From NCBI GenBank assembly GCA_004555055.1, contig SFJN01000122.1:1-8020 (forward strand): a stretch of DNA of 8,020 nt, read 5' to 3'. A program made the position numbers and the translations under genes. Below the pieces are notes generated by a model. That model did no database searches, was not told the origin of the DNA, and worked only from the letters and a program-made list of their open reading frames with translations. Source of the stretch: Bacteroidales bacterium (lineage in GTDB: Bacteria > Bacteroidota > Bacteroidia > Bacteroidales > Bacteroidaceae). Of the stretch, positions 1 to 6,981 are shown piece after piece. Within the stretch, counting starts at the first letter, position 1. Each line of letters starts with the position of its first letter.

Positions 1-72
1 TTTGTAACGGGTATGGCCAACATCCGTGATGTGATTCCTTTCCCACGTACCCCGAAAACAGCTGAGTTTTAA
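1..72 (+). CDS. asnS: Asparaginyl-tRNA synthetase, C-terminal end (partial)
   Basis: The window opens in frame with 23 codons and a TAA stop. The peptide contains GMANIRDVIPFPRTP and ends in AEF, which I recognise as the extreme C-terminus of bacterial asparaginyl-tRNA synthetase, just after class II motif 3. The enzyme charges tRNA-Asn with asparagine in the cytoplasm. The catalytic domain lies upstream of the window, so only the tail can be judged. The next gene starts 83 to 122 bp downstream, depending on which start is used. No strong hairpin terminator was seen in that gap. The identification rests on a short but very characteristic tail. Confidence 0.85.
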   Translation, partial: FVTGMANIRDVIPFPRTPKTAEF

Positions 73-155
73 GCAGTGAACTCTCTGTGACAGTCCTTCA
101 ATTCTGTGCTCCCCCTCTTGTCTGAAACATCAATATTGGAAGGGTTTGCTAAGGA

Positions 156-800
156 TTGGAGGGCTTATTATTGATTTTTTCTTCAAAAAAAAAAGTGACT
201 GTCTTTGTCCTACACAATAATTCGCAACAAACTCCGTTTTATGTTAATGTAGACGAATGTGCGCTATATACACTCCCGGATACAGCTGTACAACGCAACG
301 GAAAACCGCTGTTTGTCCCAGACTTTGCAGTTCCCTGTGCGCTCAATGCTCATGTGGCAATTCGCATCAGCCGTCTGGGACGCAGTGTAAGCGAGCGTTT
401 TGCCAGTAGATATTGGGATGCCGTTTCTCTCTCAGCACATTTTGTAGCCATTCATCTTTTGGAACAAGCACAGCGCGAAGGCCTACCATGGTCTACGGCA
501 ACAGGGTTCGACAGCGCTGTTCACATCGGAGATTTCCTCAGCAAGGACACTCTGTTTACTACTGAAAAACAACTGGCATTCCGTATGACCACAAGTAGCG
601 GACAGCAGTTGTTAGGGATTATCCCAGATGTAGAGGCGGTTGCTTCTGCTGCAATTTCACGCATTAGCCGTTTTTATATGATTCGCAACGGTGACATAAT
701 TCTGCTTCCCGCCACATCGCCGGGCTGCGAAGCTGTCATCGGGACCCGTATAGAAGGCCTGATATCAGACATACAGGTATTGGGATTTAACGTTAAATAA
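156..800 (+). CDS. Divergent fumarylacetoacetate hydrolase (FAH)-fold protein, probably without the usual metal site
   Basis: The open frame gives 214 residues from a TTG at 156. An in-frame GTG at 195, just after a run of ten A, would give 201 residues starting at TVFVLH and fits the usual N-terminal beta strand of the family better, so the start is uncertain. Family-like landmarks appear in order: LPDTAVQRNGKPLFVPDF (40-57), RLGRSVSERFASRYWDAV (73-90), GLPW (109-112), GFD (117-119), IGDF (124-127) and GDIILLP near residue 180. This matches the short (about 200 aa) FAH-family proteins of Bacteroidales, whose active relatives are Mg-dependent hydrolases, isomerases or decarboxylases. Aligned from memory to such relatives, the two metal-binding Glu become Asn64 and His66, the metal-binding Asp becomes His95, and the conserved Lys becomes Thr116. 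The GTPAGVG loop is also degraded. The fold assignment is fairly secure; I infer that ordinary FAH chemistry is lost. No substrate can be named. Confidence 0.7.
   Translation: MEGLLLIFSSKKKVTVFVLHNNSQQTPFYVNVDECALYTLPDTAVQRNGKPLFVPDFAVPCALNAHVAIRISRLGRSVSERFASRYWDAVSLSAHFVAIHLLEQAQREGLPWSTATGFDSAVHIGDFLSKDTLFTTEKQLAFRMTTSSGQQLLGIIPDVEAVASAAISRISRFYMIRNGDIILLPATSPGCEAVIGTRIEGLISDIQVLGFNVK
185..194 (+). repeat. Ten-A homopolymer at the 5' end of the FAH-like gene
   Basis: Ten consecutive A residues lie in frame as Lys codons if translation starts at TTG 156, or directly upstream of the start codon if translation starts at GTG 195. With the upstream start, a one-base slip would shift the frame. 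With the downstream start, the tract would be an A-rich leader, which is common before Bacteroidota genes without a Shine-Dalgarno sequence. The tract is seen directly; any switching role is inference. Confidence 0.6.
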
Positions 801-806
801 TCCATT

Positions 807-834
807 ATCCGACAGGCTCCCTTCTGTGGATTTT
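807..834 (+). terminator. Candidate intrinsic terminator after the FAH-like gene
   Basis: ATCC, a bulged G, then ACAG (807-815) can pair with CTGT-GGAT (824-831) across an 8-base loop. The stem has 8 pairs and one bulge, starts 7 bp after the stop codon, and runs into four T (831-834). The stem and T run are both short, so termination is probably partial. Its position between the FAH-like gene and porU suggests that porU is transcribed separately. Confidence 0.45.
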
Positions 835-835
835 A

Positions 836-843
836 TAGGTTTG
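836..843 (+). promoter_or_regulatory. Possible Bacteroidota -7 promoter box upstream of porU
   Basis: TAGGTTTG matches the TAnnTTTG -7 consensus used by the Bacteroidota primary sigma factor. No good TTTG -33 box lies at the expected distance, and that region would overlap the candidate terminator hairpin. If used, it would give a porU leader of about 130 nt containing the repeat copy at 844-917. The support is a single short motif. Confidence 0.25.
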
Positions 844-917
844 GTGTTGCCTCCTTCGTTCCTTACTCTCGGCATAGTCTAAGTAAACTTAGCCTCTGCT
901 CTCGCTTAACGAAACGT
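844..917 (-). repeat. Dispersed repeat, copy A (74 bp, inverted orientation)
   Basis: Read on the minus strand, this begins ACGTTTC, continues through GCAGAGGCTAAGTTTACTTA and GACTATGCCGA, and ends AACGAAGG..GCAACAC. The same blocks occur in the same order on the plus strand at 6843-6932, and a shortened version occurs at 6793-6840. Homology stops sharply at ACGTTTC on one side and GCAACAC on the other, which defines the element. An exact palindrome CTAAGT-AA-ACTTAG sits at 879-892. It lies 63 bp before the porU start and has no coding potential that I can support. I believe similar sequences recur in Prevotella genomes, but I cannot check that here. Confidence 0.75.
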
Positions 918-980
918 TGAACCATAAGTCGCGCCATCTATTGTTCGCGCGTTACCGTTCCATTCTCCTTTTTCTTATAT

Positions 981-3900
981 ATGTTTTCACGAATCTTATT
1001 TCCAAGCGTCTTTGCCCTTTCGGTGGCTTTGTCGCCCATAGTTGCCAGCGCTGGCGAAACAGTGGGTGTACAACCCGCTCCCCTCCGAGGAGGCATCACG
1101 GCCGATTCCTGTTTCGTCCATATCGACTCCAATCAATACACGGTGAATTCTACATCGCTGCCCCGTTTCTATCACGAAATTAAGGTGGGCGAGCCTTGCG
1201 GCACTGGCTATGAAGTCGAAATCCGGTATCCCGAGTATCAGAACCTCTCGACTGGCGAACTAAAGGCCTTGCGGAAACTCCAGAAGATGGGACAATTGGC
1301 ATCGGACTCCGATGTGTGCAAAGATGGTGTAACACTCCTTCCCGAGCAGGTTACTACGGGAGGATTGAATATGGAGACCCGTCTTTCCGTAAGTCGCAAG
1401 CAGGGGTATCTCGGGGTTTCTTTCTCCCCCGTGGTGTTACATAAGGGACAGTGGAAGCGCATCCTCTCTTGCCAACTTTTGGTTCGTCCGCGTACCGGTG
1501 CCGCATCTCCTGTTGCAGCAACTTCTTCCGTATCCGCAGCAGAAAGTCGATGGGCAGCAAAGAGTGTGCTTGCAGAAGGAAAGTGGGTAAAAATTCGTGT
1601 TTCTGACGAAGGCATCTACCAACTCACCGCTTCTGACATTCAGAAAATGGGTTTCACATCGCTTGACAAGGTGAAGGTATATGGATATGGCGGACTGTTG
1701 CAGAACGAGGTGTTCGCCTTTCCTTCCGTTGACGAACGGATGTTGCAGACCCACACACCCGACGACCTTGAGGAGGTGCCCACGCTCACCACATCCGACG
1801 GCCGAAAGCTTTTCTGGGCGGAAGGTACGGTCCGCTACAAATGGAACAGCGGCACGCAGCGCTATACCCATATACAGAACCACTATAGCAATTATAGCTA
1901 CTATTTCCTCACCGAGGGAGATTCGCCTTCAAGCGTGCAGCGGCTCTCCGAAATCAGTCTCGACGAAGCCTCTGCCATCCTGGAGGAGGTTCCGGCAGTG
2001 GCTGTCTACGAAAAGGACACTTATAGCTGGTATTGCGGAGGGCGCAGCATGTTCGACAGCCACGACTTCAGTACGAACAGCGTCTTTTCTTATCGTCTTA
2101 CTCTCCCCCAGATGTCGGCGAACGGTACCAAGACTGTCGAAGTCCGGATGGGAGCCTCTGCAAAAGGGGCGGCAAGTCCCTTCAATATTTCGCTCAACGG
2201 TACCAAGTTGGGCACGTTCAGCGTGAAAGGTTATGAGGAGTCTGTAGCCAGTGCCAAAGCGGAACTCTTTACATTCAACCGCGTCACCACACTTCAGTCC
2301 GATTTGTCGAACATATTCCAGTTCACATCGCAAAGCAACCATAGCGCACGTCTCGACTATATCCGCATCAACTATCCCCGTTTACTGAGTATCGTCGACC
2401 GTCCCTACAGTTTTTCTCCCCAAAAATCGGGTACCGTGGCCCTGCAGGTCCGCAACGCCAGCGGCACCAGCCATGTATGGCGCATCGGACAGCCGGGGAG
2501 TCCCACAGCTGAAGTGCCTTCTACGCTGTCGGCCGATGGGCTACTCACTGCCGTCACTTCCACACCCGTACGCCGTTTTGTCTGCTTTGACGAGAGTAAG
2601 GACTATGCTTCCCCTGAATATATTGGGGATGTGGCCAACCAGAATCTGCACGGACAAGAGCCGGTAGACTACATCATCATTGTCCCTGCCAGCGGCAAAC
2701 TCGTGGAACAGGCCGAACGTCTGCTAAAGCTCCACAACGTCCGTAGCGGCCTGACGGGCAGGGTGGTGCGTGCTGACGAACTCTACAATGAGTTTTCGTC
2801 CGGAACGCCTGATGCCAATGCCTACCGCCGTTATCTGAAGATGTTCTACGACCGTGCAGGAAACGACGAGCAGGCTGTTCCCCGTTTCTGCCTGCTGATG
2901 GGGAAGGCATCTTGGGACAACCGTCTCCTCACCTCCGCCACTTCGAAATACAAGGCAGACGACCTTCTGCTTGCCTTCGAAGTTGATGGCAACGCCACCG
3001 ATATCGGCACCATCTACAGTTTCTGCACCGACGACTTCTTCGGCTTCCTTGATGACGGTGAAGGCAGCGATTTCGGCTTCGGAAAGCTCGACATTGCCCT
3101 CGGACGCATGAGTTGCCTCACAGCAGAAGACGCAGAGCGTCTGGTTGACAAGGTGGAAGAATATCTACAGAATACCAATGTGGGAAGTTGGAAGAACACC
3201 ATTGTCACACTTGCCGACAATGGCAACGCCAACCGGCACATGAGCGATGCCGAAGCGGCAGCAAATGCAGTCGAAAGGGCGGCTCCGGCTTTCGATATCC
3301 AACGCGTGTACTGGGACCGTTATACCCGCACGTCTTCCGCCACGGGTTTCACCTATCCCCAAGCCACGGAGCGGCTTCACCAACTGATGGCTGAGGGCGC
3401 ACTGATTTTCAACTACAGCGGACACGGGAGTCCCGGAACCATTTCCAATTCTCAAGTACTGAAGACCAATGACTTCCGGAAGTCCTATGAATCCGGCATG
3501 CCGCTGTGGGTGCTTGCCTCGTGCGAAATCTATCCCTTCGACAGCGAAGAGGAGAGTCTTGCTGAAACCTCGCTCTACCTTGCCAATGGAGGTAGCATCG
3601 CCTTCATCTGTGCCACACGGGGTGTATATGCCCCACAAAACACCGTCCTCAACCGCAGCATTACCTCTCTACTGCTTTCTCCACGCGCCGACGGCACCTA
3701 CAACACCATGGGTGAGGCGCTGCAGAAGTCGAAGGTGGAGATGGTGGAAAACGGAACGGAAAATACGCTCAACAAGGCAAAGTATGTCTTCTTCGGCGAC
3801 CCAGCCCTCCATCTCTCCCTTCCCACCGGACGTCTGGTGCTTGACTCCATCAACGGGAAGGCCATAAGCGACGGGGCGGAACTCACCACGCTTCCTGCAG

Positions 3901-4937
3901 GCAGCATGGCTGTCTTTGCCGGACATGTGTGCACAGAAGGAGCAGGCGATGCCATAGACGAGAGTTTCAAAGGCACCGTCACCTGCACCGTCTATGACTG
4001 TGAGGAAAACGTCGTATGCAAAAACAATGCAGGGGAAGGAAATATTACCCCCTTTGAGTTTACCGAACGTTCTAAGAAGATATTCCAAGGTACATCGGAT
4101 GTCGAAGGCGGAAAATTCCGCTTTGCCTTCACTGTCCCTCGCGACATAAGCTATTCCGACCGTCCGGGACGCATCAACCTCTATGCCGCAAACACCGACC
4201 ATAGCCGGGAGTATCATGGTTTCTCCGAAACATTTTGTCTCAATGGCACGTCTTCGGCCCAGGCCGATACCATTCCGCCCAAGGTGATGCTCTATGTCAA
4301 CAACATCGACAATCCCGACTATACCATCACCGACGAGAATCCCGTGATAATAGCCGACATATTCGACGAGAGCGGCATCAACAATGCCGGCATTGGTCTT
4401 GGTCACGACATCGAACTTGTGATTGACGATGACTATACAAACTACGTCAACCTTAAGTCCAGTTTTAACTACGATGCCGGCAGCTACCAGAAGGGACAGA
4501 TTATATACCCCCTCAGCGGCATGAGCCGCGGCCTGCACAAAGTTTCCCTGCGGGTTTGGGACGTCAGCAACAACTACAGCATCACCGATGCCCATTTCAT
4601 CGTGCGCTCCGACTACCATTCCGGCATGCACACCGACGGATATATCACTTCTACCCGGAATCCAGCGTCCACCCAAACAAGTCTGATTACCTATTTCCCG
4701 GAAAACGCTGCAGAACCGGGACTGGTGGTTTACGAGGTTTATGACACCCGTGGGCGAATCGTCTACAAGCACTGCCTGAATGCTGAGCCCTCCGCACGTT
4801 CTGCCATCCATCAATGGGACCTTTGCGGCAACGACCACCAGCCTTTACCTGACGGGCTCTATTTCTATCGTGCCGTCATCAACAGCTCCAACGGTCGTTT
4901 TGAAACAGATGCGCAAAAAATCATCATCTCAAGATAA
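981..4937 (+). CDS. porU: T9SS sortase PorU (gingipain-like C25 peptidase)
   Basis: This 1318-residue protein begins with a clear signal peptide (hydrophobic core, predicted cleavage after IVASA, residue 24), which supports the ATG at 981. No Shine-Dalgarno is visible. A PorU-like N-terminal region with AEGKWVKIRVSDEGIYQL starts near 198. The C25 peptidase domain runs from about 560 (VDYIIIVP) to about 945 (VFFGDPALHLS). The catalytic pair is visible as His815 in FNYSGHGSPG and Cys848 in WVLASCEIYPFD. Their spacing of 33 equals that of His657 and Cys690 recalled for Porphyromonas gingivalis PorU. An Ig-like region follows (about 1096-1205), then a sorting-type C-terminal domain (about 1230-1318) with LPDGLYFYRA and a final KIIISR. 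PorU acts on the cell surface, cutting the C-terminal sorting domain off secreted cargo and joining the cargo to anionic lipopolysaccharide. It works with PorV, PorQ and PorZ. As I recall, it is longer than the P. gingivalis protein (about 1160 aa). No cargo gene is evident here. Confidence 0.93.
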   Translation: MFSRILFPSVFALSVALSPIVASAGETVGVQPAPLRGGITADSCFVHIDSNQYTVNSTSLPRFYHEIKVGEPCGTGYEVEIRYPEYQNLSTGELKALRKLQKMGQLASDSDVCKDGVTLLPEQVTTGGLNMETRLSVSRKQGYLGVSFSPVVLHKGQWKRILSCQLLVRPRTGAASPVAATSSVSAAESRWAAKSVLAEGKWVKIRVSDEGIYQLTASDIQKMGFTSLDKVKVYGYGGLLQNEVFAFPSVDERMLQTHTPDDLEEVPTLTTSDGRKLFWAEGTVRYKWNSGTQRYTHIQNHYSNYSYYFLTEGDSPSSVQRLSEISLDEASAILEEVPAVAVYEKDTYSWYCGGRSMFDSHDFSTNSVFSYRLTLPQMSANGTKTVEVRMGASAKGAASPFNISLNGTKLGTFSVKGYEESVASAKAELFTFNRVTTLQSDLSNIFQFTSQSNHSARLDYIRINYPRLLSIVDRPYSFSPQKSGTVALQVRNASGTSHVWRIGQPGSPTAEVPSTLSADGLLTAVTSTPVRRFVCFDESKDYASPEYIGDVANQNLHGQEPVDYIIIVPASGKLVEQAERLLKLHNVRSGLTGRVVRADELYNEFSSGTPDANAYRRYLKMFYDRAGNDEQAVPRFCLLMGKASWDNRLLTSATSKYKADDLLLAFEVDGNATDIGTIYSFCTDDFFGFLDDGEGSDFGFGKLDIALGRMSCLTAEDAERLVDKVEEYLQNTNVGSWKNTIVTLADNGNANRHMSDAEAAANAVERAAPAFDIQRVYWDRYTRTSSATGFTYPQATERLHQLMAEGALIFNYSGHGSPGTISNSQVLKTNDFRKSYESGMPLWVLASCEIYPFDSEEESLAETSLYLANGGSIAFICATRGVYAPQNTVLNRSITSLLLSPRADGTYNTMGEALQKSKVEMVENGTENTLNKAKYVFFGDPALHLSLPTGRLVLDSINGKAISDGAELTTLPAGSMAVFAGHVCTEGAGDAIDESFKGTVTCTVYDCEENVVCKNNAGEGNITPFEFTERSKKIFQGTSDVEGGKFRFAFTVPRDISYSDRPGRINLYAANTDHSREYHGFSETFCLNGTSSAQADTIPPKVMLYVNNIDNPDYTITDENPVIIADIFDESGINNAGIGLGHDIELVIDDDYTNYVNLKSSFNYDAGSYQKGQIIYPLSGMSRGLHKVSLRVWDVSNNYSITDAHFIVRSDYHSGMHTDGYITSTRNPASTQTSLITYFPENAAEPGLVVYEVYDTRGRIVYKHCLNAEPSARSAIHQWDLCGNDHQPLPDGLYFYRAVINSSNGRFETDAQKIIISR

Positions 4938-5051
4938 CTTGGTATTACAACCTCCCAAACTCATCTCTCCCCCTTATCATCATAGAGCGCATAAGAAGGA
5001 GGAACCAGCTATCCCGATGATATAAAAGACCAGACTATACTCCATACAGAA

Positions 5052-6230
5052 ATGAAAAGCCATAAGATAATCCTGCCACTCACAGTCCTTGCCGGTCTAC
5101 AGTCCACACAGACGGCGTTTGCCGAAGACGATACCCGCGACCAGTTCAACCCCGTTCAGACGGCTGTGGTGTCACAGTCCATTGCCTCCGATGCCCGTTC
5201 GGCGGGAATGGGCGACATCGGTGCCGCCACTGAACCAGATGTCTACGCACAGGCCTGGAACCCTGCAAAGTACCCCTTTACCATTTCACGTGCAGGATTT
5301 GCCGTGAGCTACACCCCCTGGCTCCGGTATCTCACCGACGGCATTGCACTCATCAACGCCGCAGGCTACTATCGTCTTGGCGACTATCAGGCGCTTTCGG
5401 CATCCGTCCGATATTTCACCCTTGGCGACGTCACGGTTTCCGGTTCCGACTATACAGTCAACCCCTATGAGTTCGGCATTGACCTGGCCTACTCCCGAAT
5501 GCTCTCCGAACGTTTCTCAGCTGCCGTGGCACTGAGGTACATGTATTCCGACCTTTCCGGACACTACGACGACAATACCACACCGGGGTCCGCCTTCGCT
5601 GCCGACATCGCGCTCTATTGGAATAACTATATGTTCATCGGACGTCGGGAATGCAACTTGGCATGGGGTCTGAATATCTCGAACATCGGGTCGAAAATCA
5701 ACTACGGTTCTGACTACAGTTTCTTCATCCCCACCAATCTCCGTCTGGGCATCAACCTCAGCGTTCCACTTAACGCCTTCAATCGTTTCAGTATCAGCGC
5801 TGAGGCCAACAAGCTGCTCGTTCCCTCGCTTCCCCTACAGAAGACCGACGAGACGAACGAAGACTATCAGGAACGTCTGCGCGAGGACTATTACGACAAG
5901 TCGTCCATCTCCGGCATTTTCACCTCTTTCTCCGACTCCGAACGAGGATTTAAAGGCGAGATGGAGGAAATCCAATGGTCTTTGGGAGCGGAATACGTCT
6001 ACAACGAAAAGTTCTTCCTCCGTGCCGGATACCACAACGAGTCGAAAATGCAGGGTAACCGTTGCTATGCCACCTTCGGCGCTGGTTTCAAACTCAACGT
6101 CCTTGCCATTGACGCCTCATACTGTTGCGCCACCACCGCCGGAAATCCCCTTGACCAGACGCTCCGCGTATCGCTCGCCTTCGATTTCGATGGCATCCAG
6201 GAGCTTGTCGGTCGCCGTCGTCGCCGTTGA
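5052..6230 (+). CDS. porV: T9SS outer-membrane shuttle protein PorV (LptO)
   Basis: This 392-residue protein has a signal peptide (hydrophobic stretch, likely cleavage after QTAFA, residue 24). The mature start has the family signature FNPVQTAVVSQSIASDARSA, then GMGDIGAAT and WNPAKYPF. The rest shows alternating amphipathic strands typical of a FadL-like outer-membrane beta barrel, ending in LRVSLAFDFD. Its length is almost that of P. gingivalis PorV (about 391). PorV takes cargo from the translocon by binding its C-terminal domain and passes it to PorU, so the adjacent porU gene, 114 bp upstream, fits the function. That gap has an AAGGAGG at 4995-5001, but it is too far from the ATG to serve as its ribosome site. 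The protein has an odd extension after the last predicted strand: GIQELVG followed by five Arg. The PorV call is secure. Confidence 0.92.
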   Translation: MKSHKIILPLTVLAGLQSTQTAFAEDDTRDQFNPVQTAVVSQSIASDARSAGMGDIGAATEPDVYAQAWNPAKYPFTISRAGFAVSYTPWLRYLTDGIALINAAGYYRLGDYQALSASVRYFTLGDVTVSGSDYTVNPYEFGIDLAYSRMLSERFSAAVALRYMYSDLSGHYDDNTTPGSAFAADIALYWNNYMFIGRRECNLAWGLNISNIGSKINYGSDYSFFIPTNLRLGINLSVPLNAFNRFSISAEANKLLVPSLPLQKTDETNEDYQERLREDYYDKSSISGIFTSFSDSERGFKGEMEEIQWSLGAEYVYNEKFFLRAGYHNESKMQGNRCYATFGAGFKLNVLAIDASYCCATTAGNPLDQTLRVSLAFDFDGIQELVGRRRRR

Positions 6231-6303
6231 CGCATCCCCTGCAAGTCCCCTTATGCCTCACATCCTTGTGTTACGTGCACAGAATAGCATAAAAAAGTAT
6301 ACG

Positions 6304-6804
6304 ATGATTCCTAACTTCCGAGTAGGCATGGGCTACGATGTCCACCGCCTTGTTGCCGACCGGGCATTGTGGCTCGGTGGCATCCTCATCCCCCACACCC
6401 ATGGCCTTTTGGGACATAGCGATGCAGATGTCCTTATTCACGCTATATGCGACGCCCTGCTCGGTGCCGCCAATATGCGCGACATCGGGACCCATTTCCC
6501 CGACACCGACGCAGCGTTCGCCGGTATCGACAGTAAGGTACTGCTACAACGGACGGTAGACCTCATTGCCCAACGCGGATGGCGAGTGGGAAACGTGGAC
6601 TGCACAGTCTGTGCAGAACGTCCGAAACTCAATCCCCACATCGGAAATATGCAGCAGACACTGGCACCTCTGATGAACGTTGAAGTCGACGGTGTAAGCA
6701 TCAAGGCCACCACCACCGAACGACTCGGTTTTACCGGAAGGGAAGAGGGAATATCTGCTTATGCCACAGCGCTTATTTTCAGAGAGAACGAAACGTTTCA
6801 TTAG
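6304..6804 (+). CDS. ispF: 2-C-methyl-D-erythritol 2,4-cyclodiphosphate synthase
   Basis: IspF cyclises CDP-methylerythritol 2-phosphate to 2-C-methyl-D-erythritol 2,4-cyclodiphosphate, releasing CMP, in the cytoplasmic MEP pathway to isoprenoid precursors. The ATG at 6304 gives 166 residues starting MIPNFRVGMGYDVHRL. The open frame extends upstream to 6022, but that part overlaps porV and has no IspF homology. Metal ligands are visible as Asp12, His14 (DVHRL) and His46 (HSDADVLIHA), each offset by 4 from E. coli Asp8, His10 and His42. The Asp60 region (MRDIGTHFPDTD), the CAERPKL segment (103-109) and KATTTERLGFTGREEGI (134-150) complete the active site of the trimer. The gene lies 73 bp after porV and is probably co-transcribed with it. 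The last codons (TFH and the stop) lie inside repeat copy C, giving a short non-family tail. All catalytic parts are intact, so the enzyme should be active. Confidence 0.95.
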   Translation: MIPNFRVGMGYDVHRLVADRALWLGGILIPHTHGLLGHSDADVLIHAICDALLGAANMRDIGTHFPDTDAAFAGIDSKVLLQRTVDLIAQRGWRVGNVDCTVCAERPKLNPHIGNMQQTLAPLMNVEVDGVSIKATTTERLGFTGREEGISAYATALIFRENETFH

Positions 6805-6840
6805 ACTATGCCGAGCGCCAAGAAACGAAGATGCCAACAC
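6793..6840 (+). repeat. Dispersed repeat, copy C (48 bp, internally deleted)
   Basis: It begins ACGTTTCATTA, then passes directly to GACTATGCCGA and ends ACGAAGATGCCAACAC. Compared with copies A and B it lacks the GCAGAGGCTAAGTTTACTT block and therefore the palindrome. The break lies at a shared TTA, as expected for a small internal deletion. Its first 12 bases include the last two residues and the stop codon of ispF (TAG at 6802-6804). Copy B follows after only 2 bp in the same orientation. Confidence 0.65.
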
Positions 6841-6842
6841 TG

Positions 6843-6932
6843 ACGTTTCATTAAGCAAGTGCAGAGGCTGAGTTTATTCAGACTATGCCGAATCACGAAT
6901 AGCAAGGCGAAGTCAAACGAAGGCAGCAACAC
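6843..6932 (+). repeat. Dispersed repeat, copy B (90 bp)
   Basis: This is a direct-orientation copy of the element at 844-917: ACGTTTCATTAAGCAAG, then GCAGAGGCTGAGTTTATTCA, GACTATGCCGA and finally AACGAAGG..GCAACAC. It carries about 16 extra bases between the GACTATGCCGA block and the 3' end. The palindrome at 6868-6881 reads CTGAGT-TT-ATTCAG. Against copy A, one A-T pair has become G-C and one G-C pair has become a G-T wobble. It ends 49 bp before the methyltransferase start codon and would lie in that gene's leader. A GTG inside it (6859) extends the downstream frame, but it is unlikely to be a real start. Confidence 0.75.
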
Positions 6933-6981
6933 AACTGTCAGGAAGGAAAAACAAAACGTAGAGATAAGAGAAAGAAAACAT

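Noticed and set aside
917..1183. Short plus-strand frame of 88 codons overlapping the porU start.
   Set aside because: It overlaps the porU signal peptide region in another frame and shows no domain. PorU has a convincing start of its own.
3669..4838. A 389-codon open frame on the minus strand inside porU.
   Set aside because: It lies fully antisense to a recognisable, intact porU. The peptide has no recognisable domain, and long antisense frames are common opposite GC-rich genes with strong codon bias.
4995..5024. AAGGAGG followed by an ATG-ATA-TAA mini-frame upstream of porV, as a possible leader peptide or upstream start.
   Set aside because: It is only two codons long, the spacing is poor, and Shine-Dalgarno sites are little used in this phylum. 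It is probably chance.
6262..6282. Imperfect TGTG...CACA dyad between porV and ispF as a terminator or operator.
   Set aside because: The arms are only four or five bases, there is no T run, and no second copy occurs nearby.
6022..6303. N-terminal extension of the ispF frame by 94 codons.
   Set aside because: It overlaps porV out of frame and is Pro/Ser-rich without IspF homology. The ATG at 6304 gives the expected N-terminus, with metal ligands at the normal offset.
6859..6981. GTG start that would add 41 residues to the RNA methyltransferase.
   Set aside because: These codons come from repeat copy B and an A-rich leader. The family N-terminus fits the ATG at 6982.
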